Positions 24,857-33,257 of a DNA stretch of 64,000 bases are shown piece by piece (positions within the stretch are counted from its first letter, which is position 1; every line of letters begins with the position of its first letter). The stretch comes from JAUYQR01 sp050632395 (GTDB lineage: Bacteria > Pseudomonadota > Alphaproteobacteria > Rhodobacterales > Rhodobacteraceae). Both the position numbers and the translations under genes were made by a program. The notes beneath the pieces were generated by a model. The model did no database searches. It had not been told where the DNA came from and saw nothing but the letters and a program-made list of their open reading frames with translations. The stretch is from contig NZ_CP192600.1 in assembly GCF_050632395.1 (NCBI RefSeq), positions 3,844,001-3,908,000 of the forward strand. Reading direction: 5' to 3'.

Positions 24857-24881
24857 CGAGTGGAATAGTCGGAGATACCCC

Positions 24882-25442
24882 ATGTTCATCCAGACCGAAT
24901 CCACGCCAAACCCGGCCACGCTGAAATTCCTGCCCGGCCAGACCGTGCTGGAACTTGGCACCGCAGATTTCCCCAGCGAAGAGGCAGCCGCGAAATCGCC
25001 GCTGGCACGGCGCATCTTTGCGGCGGGCGGCGTCACTGGGGTGTTCTTCGGAACCGATTTCGTGACGGTGACCAAGGCTGACGCGGTCGAATGGCAGCAC
25101 ATCAAGCCGGCGATCCTTGGCGCGATCATGGAGCATTTCCAGTCTGGTGCGCCCGTTATCGAAGGTGAACAGGCGGCTTCGGGCCATGCCGAACACACCG
25201 GCGAGGATGGCGACATCGTGCGCCAGATCAAGGAACTCCTCGATACCCGTGTCCGTCCTGCCGTGGCGCAGGATGGTGGCGACATCACCTTCCACGGCTT
25301 TGACCGCGGCGTGGTCTACCTGCACATGCAGGGTGCCTGCGCGGGCTGCCCATCTTCGACCCTCACGCTGAAGATGGGGATCGAGAACCTTCTGCGGCAC
25401 TACATCCCGGAAGTGCTGGAAGTGCGGCCCGTTGCGGCCTGA
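24882..25442 (+). CDS. NifU-family Fe-S scaffold/carrier protein (Nfu type)
   Basis: This 186-residue protein combines an N-terminal Nfu_N domain (MFIQTESTPNPATLKFLPGQ, then FFGTDFVTVTK) with a C-terminal NifU-like domain. The CxxC in GACAGCPSSTLTLKMGIENL binds or transfers a [4Fe-4S] cluster between subunits of a dimer. GGAG eight bases upstream supports the start at 24882. A promoter and a candidate Irr box lie directly upstream, so iron-responsive expression is likely. tsaB overlaps its 3' end. Confidence 0.94.
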   Translation: MFIQTESTPNPATLKFLPGQTVLELGTADFPSEEAAAKSPLARRIFAAGGVTGVFFGTDFVTVTKADAVEWQHIKPAILGAIMEHFQSGAPVIEGEQAASGHAEHTGEDGDIVRQIKELLDTRVRPAVAQDGGDITFHGFDRGVVYLHMQGACAGCPSSTLTLKMGIENLLRHYIPEVLEVRPVAA

Positions 25443-26049
25443 CCCCTTGCTGCCGATCCTGGCCTTCGACACATCGGCCGCGCATTGCGCGGCCGCTTTG
25501 CTATGGGACCGCGGGCTTATCCTGCGTGACGAGGCGATGGCCAAAGGGCAGGCAGAGCGTCTGGTCCCGATGCTGGAAGAGGTGCTGGCCGAAGGCGGCA
25601 TCGGCTGGCGCGACCTGCGTGCCATCGCCGTTGGCACCGGGCCGGGAAACTTCACCGGCGTCCGCATCGCGGTGGCGGCGGCGCGCGGTCTTGCGCTTGG
25701 CCTTGGCATCCCGGCGGTCGGTGTCACACGGCTCGAGGCGCTGGCCCACGGCCTGCCGCGCCCGGTGACAGTGGTCGAAGACGCGCGGCGGGGCGAGCTT
25801 TACGTACAAACCTTCACCGCTGACGGGGCCGGACCCGCGCATCTGGCCGAACGGGTCGTGGTCGCGACCGCTGCCACCGGATCGGCAGCGGGCGACGCCG
25901 CCCTGCCACCCGCCGTACCGCTGGCTGAGGCGATTGCCCGCATCGGGGCGGTGCGCGCCCTGACACCGCAGCCACGGCCCGCACCGTTTTACCTGCGCGG
26001 CGCGGATGCGGCTCCGCCGTCCGACCCGCCGCCGGTGATCCTGCCGTGA
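25432..26049 (+). CDS. tsaB: tRNA threonylcarbamoyladenosine biosynthesis protein TsaB
   Basis: TsaB partners TsaD in making the t6A base at position 37 of ANN-decoding tRNAs. The ASKHA-fold N-terminus ILAFDTSAAHCAAALL and the conserved VGTGPGNFTGVRIAVAAARG are clear. No ATG is available: a TTG at 25432 (205 residues, overlapping nfu by 11 bases) or TTG at 25447 (just after the nfu stop) must be used; I give the longer one. rimI follows at a TGATG junction, an order often seen for tsaB-rimI. Confidence 0.9.
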   Translation: MRPDPLLPILAFDTSAAHCAAALLWDRGLILRDEAMAKGQAERLVPMLEEVLAEGGIGWRDLRAIAVGTGPGNFTGVRIAVAAARGLALGLGIPAVGVTRLEALAHGLPRPVTVVEDARRGELYVQTFTADGAGPAHLAERVVVATAATGSAAGDAALPPAVPLAEAIARIGAVRALTPQPRPAPFYLRGADAAPPSDPPPVILP

Positions 26050-26483
26050 TGGCCGAGGAAATGGCCGCGCTGCATGCGCTGTGCTTCACCACGCCGAAAC
26101 CGTGGTCGGCGGCGGAGTTTGCGTCGATGCTGGCTGACCCCTTCGTCTTTGCGCTGACCGAGGCAGAAGGATTCCTTCTGGGGCGGGCGGCGGCGGGCGA
26201 GGCAGAGGTGCTGACGCTCGCCGTGGCCCCGCAGGCGCGCAGGCGGGGGATGGGGGCAAAGCTGATGGCACGCTTCCTCTATCAGGCGCGGCTCAGGGGC
26301 GCAGACACCGCTTTTCTTGAGGTGGCGGCGGGCAATGCCGCAGCGCTCGCGCTCTACCGCGCGCATGGTTTCGTCGATGCCGGGCGTCGGCGTGGTTACT
26401 ACCGCCACCCCGACGGCAGGGCCGAGGACGCGCTGGTGCTGTCCCGTTCGCTTGGAAAACCGGCGCCGCCTGCGGCAACCTGA
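26049..26483 (+). CDS. rimI: Ribosomal-protein-alanine N-acetyltransferase (RimI type)
   Basis: This 144-residue GNAT enzyme has the acetyl-CoA loop VAPQARRRGMGAKLMARFLY and the downstream AAGNAAALALYRAHGFVDAG motif of RimI. It is expected to acetylate the N-terminal alanine of ribosomal protein S18; other N-termini are possible. A GTG at 26046 is an alternative start one codon earlier. It is coupled to tsaB by TGATG. Confidence 0.88.
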   Translation: MAEEMAALHALCFTTPKPWSAAEFASMLADPFVFALTEAEGFLLGRAAAGEAEVLTLAVAPQARRRGMGAKLMARFLYQARLRGADTAFLEVAAGNAAALALYRAHGFVDAGRRRGYYRHPDGRAEDALVLSRSLGKPAPPAAT

Positions 26484-26494
26484 CCGGACGGTCA
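26481..26494. promoter_or_regulatory. 14-bp palindrome, candidate operator of the BMP operon
   Basis: TGACCG-GA-CGGTCA is a near-perfect palindrome overlapping the rimI stop, 151 bases upstream of the BMP gene. Its symmetry fits a TetR- or GntR-type dimeric regulator. Confidence 0.45.
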
Positions 26495-26644
26495 AAATTC
26501 ACCCGCTGCGGCGCCGAATATGCCTTGACCGGCCCGAGCGACTCCGCCCAAGTTTGCCTACGATCCGGCGGGTGCGAGTCATGGGCCAAAGGCCCTGGGT
26601 CGGCATCCCCGGCCAAGAGCAACAAAATCGACCGGGAGCATCCG

Positions 26645-27640
26645 ATGACCTTCATGAAATCCCTCTACGGCGCCACCGCCGCGCTGGCGCTGACCGCCGG
26701 CGTGGCCGCCGCCGAACCCGCAATCATCTTCGACCTTGGCGGAAAGTTCGACAAATCCTTCAACGAAGCCGCGTTCAACGGCGCCACGAAATGGGCAACC
26801 GAAACCGGCGGCACGTTCAAGGAACTGGAGATGCAATCCGAAGCCCAGCGCGAGCAGGCGCTGCGCCGCCTTGCGGAATCGGGCGCGAACCCGGTTGTGA
26901 TGACCGGCTTTGCCTTCGGTGACGTGCTGAACACCGTTGCCCCGGATTTCCCCGACACCAAGTTCGCGATCATCGACATGGTCGTCGATCAGCCGAACGT
27001 GAAGTCCGTCGTATTCAACGAGCATGAAGGGTCCTACCTCGTCGGCATGATGGCCGGCCTTGCCTCGAAGACCGGCACCGTCGGCTTCATCGGCGGCATG
27101 GACATCCCGCTGATCCGCAAGTTCGGCTGCGGCTATGCGCAAGGCGTCGTTGCCGCGAACCCGGCCGCCAAGGTTATCCTGAACATGACCGGCACCACTC
27201 CGGCCGCATGGAACGACCCGGTGAAGGGTGCTGAACTGGCCACCGCCCAGCAAAGCCAGGGCGCTGACGTGATCTACGCGGCAGCTGGCGGCACCGGCAT
27301 CGGTGTGCTGCAGACGGCTGCCGACCTTGGCATCCTGTCGATCGGCGTCGACAGCAACCAGAACTACATGCACCCCGGCAAGGTTCTGACTTCGATGCTG
27401 AAGCGCGTCGACAATGCCGTCTATGAGGCGTTCAAGGAAGGCGTCGACCTGAAGCCCGGCATCAATGTGATGGGTCTGGCAAACGACGGCGTCGGCTACG
27501 CGATGGACGAAAACAACGCCTCGCTGGTGACCCCGGAAATGCAGGCCAAGGTCGACGAGGCTGCTGCCAAGATCAAGTCGGGCGAACTGGTCGTGCACGA
27601 CTACATGTCGGACAACACCTGCCCGGCCGCCACGTTCTGA
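26645..27640 (+). CDS. BMP-family ABC transporter substrate-binding lipoprotein-like protein (nucleoside binding)
   Basis: This 331-residue periplasmic binding protein of the PnrA/Med family captures purine nucleosides in characterised members. The signal peptide ends near GVAAA/EPAIIFD (about residue 22), with no lipobox cysteine, so it is soluble in the periplasm. The family motifs are FDLGGKFDKSFNEAAFNGA, FAIIDMVVDQPNV and AAGGTGIGVLQTA. GGAG seven bases upstream supports the start at 26645. It heads an operon with a double ATPase, two permeases and purine-nucleoside phosphorylase. A stable hairpin follows its stop. Confidence 0.93.
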   Translation: MTFMKSLYGATAALALTAGVAAAEPAIIFDLGGKFDKSFNEAAFNGATKWATETGGTFKELEMQSEAQREQALRRLAESGANPVVMTGFAFGDVLNTVAPDFPDTKFAIIDMVVDQPNVKSVVFNEHEGSYLVGMMAGLASKTGTVGFIGGMDIPLIRKFGCGYAQGVVAANPAAKVILNMTGTTPAAWNDPVKGAELATAQQSQGADVIYAAAGGTGIGVLQTAADLGILSIGVDSNQNYMHPGKVLTSMLKRVDNAVYEAFKEGVDLKPGINVMGLANDGVGYAMDENNASLVTPEMQAKVDEAAAKIKSGELVVHDYMSDNTCPAATF

Positions 27641-27663
27641 TCGGCCCTCAGCTGATGTAATGA

Positions 27664-27691
27664 GTGCCGCGCCAGTCTTCTGGCGCGGCAC
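27664..27691 (+). promoter_or_regulatory. Intercistronic 12-bp hairpin after the binding-protein gene
   Basis: A perfect repeat GTGCCGCGCCAG / CTGGCGCGGCAC with a TCTT loop begins 23 bases after the stop. There is no T-run. It probably protects the binding-protein mRNA from 3' decay and sets its excess over the membrane components. Confidence 0.7.
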
Positions 27692-27753
27692 ATTCGCAAG
27701 ACGGCCCAAGCTGCGACCACAAGCGGCAGGGACCGGAGTGTCAGGGGGACCAC

Positions 27754-29295
27754 ATGGCCGATGAAGCCTATGCCATTGAACTCAAAGGCATCTCAAAGGC
27801 CTTTGGTCCAGTTCAGGCCAACAAGGACATCAACATCGCGGTGCCGAAAGGCACGATCCACGGCATCATCGGCGAAAACGGCGCCGGCAAGTCGACGTTG
27901 ATGAGCATTCTCTACGGCTTCTACAAAGCCGACGCCGGCCAGATCGTCATCAACGGCAATCTCACCGCCATCCCCGACAGCCAGAGCGCGATCCGCGCCG
28001 GTATCGGCATGGTCTTCCAGCATTTCAAGCTGGTGCAGAATTTCACGGTGCTGGAAAACGTCGTCCTTGGCGCCGAGGACGGCGCGCTTTTGAACACCAG
28101 CCTCGCCAAGGCGCGCAAGGCACTGACCGACCTCGCGCGGGAATACGAGCTGGATGTCGACCCCGACGCGCTGATCGAAGACCTGTCGGTCGGCCACCAG
28201 CAGCGCGTCGAAATCCTGAAGGCGCTTTACCGGCAGGCCGACATCCTGATCCTCGACGAACCGACCGGCGTGCTGACGCCAGATGAGGCGGACCATCTGT
28301 TCCGCATCCTTGGCGGCCTTCGCGATCAGGGCAAGACGGTGATCCTGATCACCCACAAGCTGCGCGAGATCATGGAGGCGACCGACAATGTCAGCGTGAT
28401 GCGGCGCGGCACGATGGTCGCGACCGTCAAGACTGCCGACACCAGCCCCGAGGCGCTGGCCGAGTTGATGGTCGGCCGCAAGGTCTTGCTGGAGGTCGAC
28501 AAAGGCCCCGCAAAGCCGGGGCCGGTCGTGCTCAAGGTCGAAAACCTTCGCGTCCGCGACGAACACAAGGTGGAGCGCCTTAAGGGCGTGTCGTTCGAGA
28601 TACGCGCCGGTGAAATCCTCGGCATCGCCGGGGTCGCCGGAAACGGCCAGTCCGAACTTCTTGAAGCGTTGGGCGGCATTGCAGCCGCGACCGGGCAAAT
28701 CACCCTTAAGGGGGCAGACCTGCCGCTGACAGGGGCCGCCGCAAACGGCCAGTCGCGCCGCGACGCCGGCATCTCGCACGTGCCCGAAGACCGCCAGCAC
28801 CTTGGCCTGATCATGGATTTCACCGCGTGGGAAAACGTGGCGTTTGGCTACCACAACGCGCCCGAATACCAGAAGAACGCGCTTTTCATGGACAATGACG
28901 CCGTGCGCGCCGACACCGAAAAGAAGATGAAGACCTACGACGTGCGCCCGCCGATCCCGACACTGGCCGCCAAATCCTTTTCCGGCGGCAACCAGCAAAA
29001 GATCGTCGTCGCGCGCGAGATGGAGCGGAATCCCGACCTCCTCCTGATTGGCCAGCCGACGCGGGGCGTGGATATCGGGGCCATCGAATTTATCCACAAC
29101 CAGATCGTCGCGCTGCGCGATGCCGGCAAGGCGATCCTTCTGGTCAGCGTCGAACTTGACGAGATCATGAGCCTTTCAGACCGCATCGCCGTGATGTTCG
29201 ATGGCCAGATCATGGGCTTCCGTGACCCCGAGGTGACAAACGAACGCGAGCTTGGCCTGCTGATGGCCGGCATCGCCGAAAAGGGGGCCGCGTGA
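27754..29295 (+). CDS. ABC transporter ATP-binding protein, double cassette (nucleoside importer)
   Basis: This 513-residue protein holds two ABC domains, as in sugar and nucleoside importers. The first has Walker A GENGAGKST, signature LSVGHQQRVEIL and Walker B ILILDEPT. The second has a degenerate Walker A (GVAGNGQSE), signature FSGGNQQKIVVAREM and LLIGQPTRGVD, typical of the RbsA/NupO group, where only one site hydrolyses efficiently. The start MADEAYAIELKG at 27754 follows AGGGGGA. It lies 113 bases after the binding-protein gene and overlaps the first permease by TGATG. Confidence 0.95.
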   Translation: MADEAYAIELKGISKAFGPVQANKDINIAVPKGTIHGIIGENGAGKSTLMSILYGFYKADAGQIVINGNLTAIPDSQSAIRAGIGMVFQHFKLVQNFTVLENVVLGAEDGALLNTSLAKARKALTDLAREYELDVDPDALIEDLSVGHQQRVEILKALYRQADILILDEPTGVLTPDEADHLFRILGGLRDQGKTVILITHKLREIMEATDNVSVMRRGTMVATVKTADTSPEALAELMVGRKVLLEVDKGPAKPGPVVLKVENLRVRDEHKVERLKGVSFEIRAGEILGIAGVAGNGQSELLEALGGIAAATGQITLKGADLPLTGAAANGQSRRDAGISHVPEDRQHLGLIMDFTAWENVAFGYHNAPEYQKNALFMDNDAVRADTEKKMKTYDVRPPIPTLAAKSFSGGNQQKIVVAREMERNPDLLLIGQPTRGVDIGAIEFIHNQIVALRDAGKAILLVSVELDEIMSLSDRIAVMFDGQIMGFRDPEVTNERELGLLMAGIAEKGAA

Positions 29296-30395
29296 TGGAC
29301 CGTTTGCCGCGTTGGGCCGATATCGTCCTGGTCCCGCTGATCTCGCTTTTGTTGGCCGCGATAATCTCTGCGCTGGTCCTCCTCGCTATCGGCCAAAGCC
29401 CGGTCGAGGCGATCAACGTCATGGTCGACGGCGCGCTCGGCTCGTCCTATGGCTGGGGCTACACGCTTTACTATACCACCAGCTTCATCTTCACCGGGCT
29501 TGCGGTGACGATTGCCTTCCACGCCAGCCTCTTCAACATCGGCGGTGAAGGTCAGGCGCAACTTGGCGGCCTTGGCGTCGCACTGGTCTGCCTTGCCTTC
29601 CCGTGGCCGCACTGGACCCTAGCGCTTCTTGCCGCCACACTTGGGGCGGCGGCTTTCGGCGCGGCCTGGGCGGCGGTGCCGGCCTACCTGCAGGCCAAGC
29701 GCGGCAGCCACATCGTCATCACCACGATCATGTTCAACTACATCGCCTCGGCGCTGATCGTCTATCTGCTGGTCGACGTGCTGCGCCCCGCAGGCCAGAT
29801 GGACCCGGCCACCGCCCGCTTCCCGGAAGGCGCAAAACTGCCGACGCTGGACATGATCCCCGGCTTCAACCTGATCTTCCAAAAACCCGTCCCCGCCAAT
29901 GTCACCCTCTTCATCGCCCTGGCGATGGCGGTGGTGGTCTGGGCAATTCTCTGGCGCACACGGCTCGGCTATCAGATCCGCGCCTTCGGCAAATCCGAAC
30001 CGGCGGCGAAATATGCCGGCATCAACCCCACGAAGATCATCCTCGTTACCATGATCCTGTCCGGCGCGCTGGCCGGGATGATGAGCATCAACAACGTCAT
30101 GGGCGAGGCGGAGCGGCTGCTGCAGAACTCGGCCGAAGGGGCAGGTTTCATCGGTATCGCGGTGGCGCTGATGGGGCGCAACCATCCGTTCGGCGTGGTG
30201 CTTGCCGCACTCCTCTTTGGTTTTCTCTATCAAGGTGGCGCAGAACTTGGCCTCTGGACCTCGATCCCGATCGAGATGCGGATCGTGGTGCAGGGCCTCG
30301 TCATCCTGTTCACCGGGGCGTTGGACATGATGGTCCGGATGCTGCTGACCAAGGCCTTCGGTCTGTTCCAAAGCCGCAAGCTGGGGGCCGCGTGA
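29295..30395 (+). CDS. ABC transporter permease 1 (nucleoside importer)
   Basis: This 366-residue permease of the BPD_transp_2 family has about ten hydrophobic segments. The family motif FHASLFNIGGEGQAQLGGLG near residue 77 and the cytoplasmic coupling stretch GYQIRAFGKSEPAAKYAGIN are clear. It pairs with the following permease, overlapping the ATPase stop (TGATG) and sharing a base with the next ATG. A GTG at 29292 is an alternative start. Confidence 0.94.
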   Translation: MDRLPRWADIVLVPLISLLLAAIISALVLLAIGQSPVEAINVMVDGALGSSYGWGYTLYYTTSFIFTGLAVTIAFHASLFNIGGEGQAQLGGLGVALVCLAFPWPHWTLALLAATLGAAAFGAAWAAVPAYLQAKRGSHIVITTIMFNYIASALIVYLLVDVLRPAGQMDPATARFPEGAKLPTLDMIPGFNLIFQKPVPANVTLFIALAMAVVVWAILWRTRLGYQIRAFGKSEPAAKYAGINPTKIILVTMILSGALAGMMSINNVMGEAERLLQNSAEGAGFIGIAVALMGRNHPFGVVLAALLFGFLYQGGAELGLWTSIPIEMRIVVQGLVILFTGALDMMVRMLLTKAFGLFQSRKLGAA

Positions 30396-31363
30396 TGGAT
30401 TACGCAACGCTGCTGCAAATCCTCGACTCCACGCTGCGGCTGGCAACGCCCTTGCTCCTCGCCTGCCTTGCCGGGCTTTACTCCGAACGCGCCGGCGTGT
30501 TCGACATCGGGCTTGAAGGGAAGATGCTGATGGCCGCGATGGCCTCCGGCGCGGTCGCGTTCCTGACCGGCTCGGTCTGGCTGGGCCTTCTGGCCGGGAT
30601 CGGCGCGTCACTGGTGCTGGCGGCGATCCACGGGATCGCCTCGATCACCTTCCGCGGCAACCAGCTCATCGCTGGCGTGGCGCTCAATTTCCTCTCCTCG
30701 GGCATCACCGTGCTCATCGCCCAACGCCTGTTCGGTCAGGGCGGGCGTACCCCGCCCCTTACCGACGGCGGGCGCTTCGGGCCGATCACCCTGCCCTTCG
30801 CCGAGGCGCTGAAAGACGTGCCGATCCTCGGCCCGCTTTATTACGAGGTGATCTCGGGCCACTCCTTCCTCGTCTACCTCGCCATCGCGCTGGTGCCCTT
30901 CACCTGGTGGGTGCTCTACCGCACCCGCTTTGGCCTCCGCCTCCGCGCGGTCGGCGAAAACCCGGCGGCGGTCGATACTGCGGGCGTCTCCGTCGTTGGG
31001 CTGCGCTTTGCCGCCGTGGGCATAACCGGCATCCTTTGCGGCCTCGCCGGTGCCTACATGGCAACCGCCCTGCAAGCAGGCTTCGGGCGCGAGATGACCG
31101 CAGGCCGCGGCTACATCGCCCTCGCCGCCCTCATCTTCGCAAAATGGCGCCCGGTCGCGGCCCTCTGGGCCTGCCTCCTCTTCGGCTTCTTCCAGGCCCT
31201 TGCCCTGCGTCCCGACGTGGTCGAAGCGGTGGTGCAGGTGAAGATTCCCGTCCCCTTCCTCGACGCGCTTCCATACATCCTGACGGTCGTGGTGCTCGCG
31301 GGCTTCATCGGCAAGGCCATCCCGCCCCGCGCAGGCGGCGAGCCTTACGTAAAGGAACGCTGA
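30395..31363 (+). CDS. ABC transporter permease 2 (nucleoside importer)
   Basis: This 322-residue BPD_transp_2 permease is the second half of the translocation pore. YSERAGVFDIGLEGKMLMAA is the counterpart of the NIGGEGQ motif, and GLRLRAVGENPAAVDTAGVS is the coupling helix region. The start shares the TGATG junction with permease 1; a longer reading to 29603 runs through permease 1 in another frame. An AAATATCC-hairpin element and purine-nucleoside phosphorylase follow. Confidence 0.94.
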   Translation: MDYATLLQILDSTLRLATPLLLACLAGLYSERAGVFDIGLEGKMLMAAMASGAVAFLTGSVWLGLLAGIGASLVLAAIHGIASITFRGNQLIAGVALNFLSSGITVLIAQRLFGQGGRTPPLTDGGRFGPITLPFAEALKDVPILGPLYYEVISGHSFLVYLAIALVPFTWWVLYRTRFGLRLRAVGENPAAVDTAGVSVVGLRFAAVGITGILCGLAGAYMATALQAGFGREMTAGRGYIALAALIFAKWRPVAALWACLLFGFFQALALRPDVVEAVVQVKIPVPFLDALPYILTVVVLAGFIGKAIPPRAGGEPYVKER

Positions 31364-31378
31364 TCCCTTCCTCTTTGG

Positions 31379-31427
31379 ACAAATATCCTACGGGCGTAGC
31401 GGGGGGTGTGAACCCCCCTGCTACGCC
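31379..31427. repeat. Dispersed AAATATCC-hairpin element, copy 2
   Basis: ACAAATATCCTACGGGCGTA leads into a long hairpin. The outer stem is GGCGTAGC / GCTACGCC and the inner stem GGGGGGT / ACCCCCC, with loop GTGA. It shares lead and loop with the copy at 19268-19308 and sits between permease 2 and the phosphorylase gene, where it could reduce read-through. Confidence 0.7.
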
Positions 31428-31448
31428 AGAAACCCGAAAGAACCGCCG

Positions 31449-32252
31449 ATGACCGAAGCCGCCGCCCTTGCCGCCACGATCCGCGCCCGCGCCGGCGACG
31501 CACCGGTCAAGCTCGGCCTGATCCTCGGCTCGGGCCTTGGTCATCTAGGTCAGGCGGTCGATGGCGTAGCGATACCCTACGCCGACCTTCCCGGCTTTCC
31601 GCATGTCGGCGTGTCCGGCCATACCCCGATGCTGACGATCGGTAATCTTGAAGGCGTCCGCGTCGCCGTGTTCGGCGCGCGCGAGCATTATTACGAAAAC
31701 GGCAACCCGGCGGCGATGCGGCTACCCCTGACCGTGCTCAAGGCGCTGGGGGCCGACAGCCTTATCGTCACCAACGCGGCCGGGTCGATGCGGGCAGACG
31801 TGGCACCCGGCGACCTGATGCTGCTGTCCGACCACATCAACTACAACGGGCTGAACCCGCTGATCGGGGAAAAGACCGATGCGCGCTTCGTGCCGATGAC
31901 CGATGCGCATGACCACATGCTGCGCGCCCGGCTTCGCGCGGCGGCAGCCTCGCTGGGCATTCCGCTGGCCGAAGGGGTCTACTGCTGGTACTCCGGCCCG
32001 TCCTTCGAAACCCCGGCCGAGATCCGGATGCTGAAAACCCTGGGCGGCGACGCCGTCGGCATGTCCACCGTCCCCGAGATCATCCTCGCCCGCTTTCTGG
32101 GGCTGAAGGTCGCGGCCATTTCCACCATCACCAACATGGCCGCCGGACTGTCGAACGAACAGATCAGCCACGAACACACCAAGGCGATGGCCCCCCTTGG
32201 TGCGGCAAAACTGGAACGCATCCTGCGGGAATTCCTGACCAAGCTCCGATGA
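31449..32252 (+). CDS. Purine-nucleoside phosphorylase (trimeric, class I)
   Basis: This 267-residue enzyme cleaves purine ribonucleosides with phosphate to base and ribose-1-phosphate. LILGSGLGHLG binds phosphate, GAREHYYENG and VTNAAGSMRADVAPGDLML follow, and YSGPSFETPAEIRMLKTLGG with GMSTVPE forms the base and ribose site. Length and motifs match the trimeric PunA/XapA class. It follows the BMP transporter by 85 bases, linking uptake to catabolism or salvage. Confidence 0.94.
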   Translation: MTEAAALAATIRARAGDAPVKLGLILGSGLGHLGQAVDGVAIPYADLPGFPHVGVSGHTPMLTIGNLEGVRVAVFGAREHYYENGNPAAMRLPLTVLKALGADSLIVTNAAGSMRADVAPGDLMLLSDHINYNGLNPLIGEKTDARFVPMTDAHDHMLRARLRAAAASLGIPLAEGVYCWYSGPSFETPAEIRMLKTLGGDAVGMSTVPEIILARFLGLKVAAISTITNMAAGLSNEQISHEHTKAMAPLGAAKLERILREFLTKLR

Positions 32253-32278
32253 GGTCCAACAGCGTTTGACATCGCCGG

Positions 32279-32298
32279 CAAAGGCGCGCAAGCCTTTG
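32279..32298 (+). terminator. Small hairpin after the phosphorylase gene
   Basis: CAAAGGC-GCGCAA-GCCTTTG is a perfect 7-bp stem 27 bases after the stop, followed by AACAT rather than a T-run. It may be a weak or rho-assisted terminator. A shorter relative (GCGCAAGCCTTTGA shared) lies at 7043-7056. Confidence 0.4.
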
Positions 32299-32336
32299 AA
32301 CATACCTCTGGTTCCAGCCCCATTGGGCCACTGTTC

Positions 32337-33257
32337 ATGCAACTTTACCTGCCTATTGCCGAGGTTTCGGTCGATGCCTTCCTGATCCTCGGCCTCGGCG
32401 GCATCGTCGGGTTCCTGTCGGGCATGTTCGGCGTGGGCGGCGGGTTCCTGATCACGCCCCTGCTGTTCTTCATCGGGGTGCCGCCAGCCGTTGCGGTGGC
32501 AACCGGCGCAAACCAGGTTGTCGCCTCCTCGGTGTCTGGCGTGCTGGCGCAGATGAAGCGCAAGGCCGTCGATTTCCGCATGGGAACGGTCCTCCTCGTG
32601 GGTGGCGTCATCGGTTCGGCTGTCGGCATCTGGGTGTTCCAATTGATGACCAAGGCCGGCCAGATCGACCTGTTCGTGCAGCTGTCCTACGTCCTGTTTC
32701 TGGGCCTGATCGGCGCGATGATGCTGCAGGAAAGCCTGCGCAGCCTTCTGCGCAGCCGCAACGTGAACGCCCCGATCCGTCGCGCGCATGTCCATTCCTG
32801 GGTCCACGGTCTGCCGCTGAAGATGAAGTTCCGCGCCTCGGGCCTCTACATCAGCGTGATCCCGCCGCTGATCGTGGGCGCACTCGTCGGCTTCCTCGCT
32901 GCGATCATGGGTGTCGGCGGTGGCTTCATCATGGTGCCGGCGATGATCTACCTGCTGGGGATGCCGACCAAGGTCGTGGTCGGCACATCGCTTTTCCAGA
33001 TCATCTTCGTGACCGCCTTCACCACCGTGATGCACGCCGTCACCAACCAGTCGCTCGACATGTTGCTGGCACTCCTCCTCATCCTTGGCGGGGTGATCGG
33101 CGCGCAGATCGGCGCGCGGGTCGGGGTCCGGCTCAAGGCTGAACAGTTGCGCATCCTGCTGTCGCTTCTGGTGTTGGCGGTTTCGCTGCGCATCGCCTTC
33201 GACCTTCTGGTCACGCCGAACGAGCTTTACACCGTGACGGCGGGGCTCTTGCCATGA
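32337..33257 (+). CDS. TauE/SafE-family membrane exporter
   Basis: This 306-residue inner-membrane protein has eight or so hydrophobic segments in two repeats, each with a glycine-rich motif: SGMFGVGGGFLITPLLFFIG and AAIMGVGGGFIMVPAMIYLL. These are the TauE/SafE signatures; characterised members export sulfite or sulfoacetate or act in other anion transport. The next gene (TIGR02186) overlaps by four bases, which suggests one functional unit. The ribosome site upstream is weak. Confidence 0.92.
   Translation: MQLYLPIAEVSVDAFLILGLGGIVGFLSGMFGVGGGFLITPLLFFIGVPPAVAVATGANQVVASSVSGVLAQMKRKAVDFRMGTVLLVGGVIGSAVGIWVFQLMTKAGQIDLFVQLSYVLFLGLIGAMMLQESLRSLLRSRNVNAPIRRAHVHSWVHGLPLKMKFRASGLYISVIPPLIVGALVGFLAAIMGVGGGFIMVPAMIYLLGMPTKVVVGTSLFQIIFVTAFTTVMHAVTNQSLDMLLALLLILGGVIGAQIGARVGVRLKAEQLRILLSLLVLAVSLRIAFDLLVTPNELYTVTAGLLP

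Noticed and set aside
24780..24881. Longer NifU-like protein starting inside dgkA
   Set aside because: The extra 34 residues include the dgkA end, and the GGAG site supports the ATG at 24882.
26481..26497. FnrL-type site in the palindrome before the BMP operon
   Set aside because: FnrL needs TTGAT-N4-ATCAA spacing; here the half sites are separated by six bases and the first base differs.
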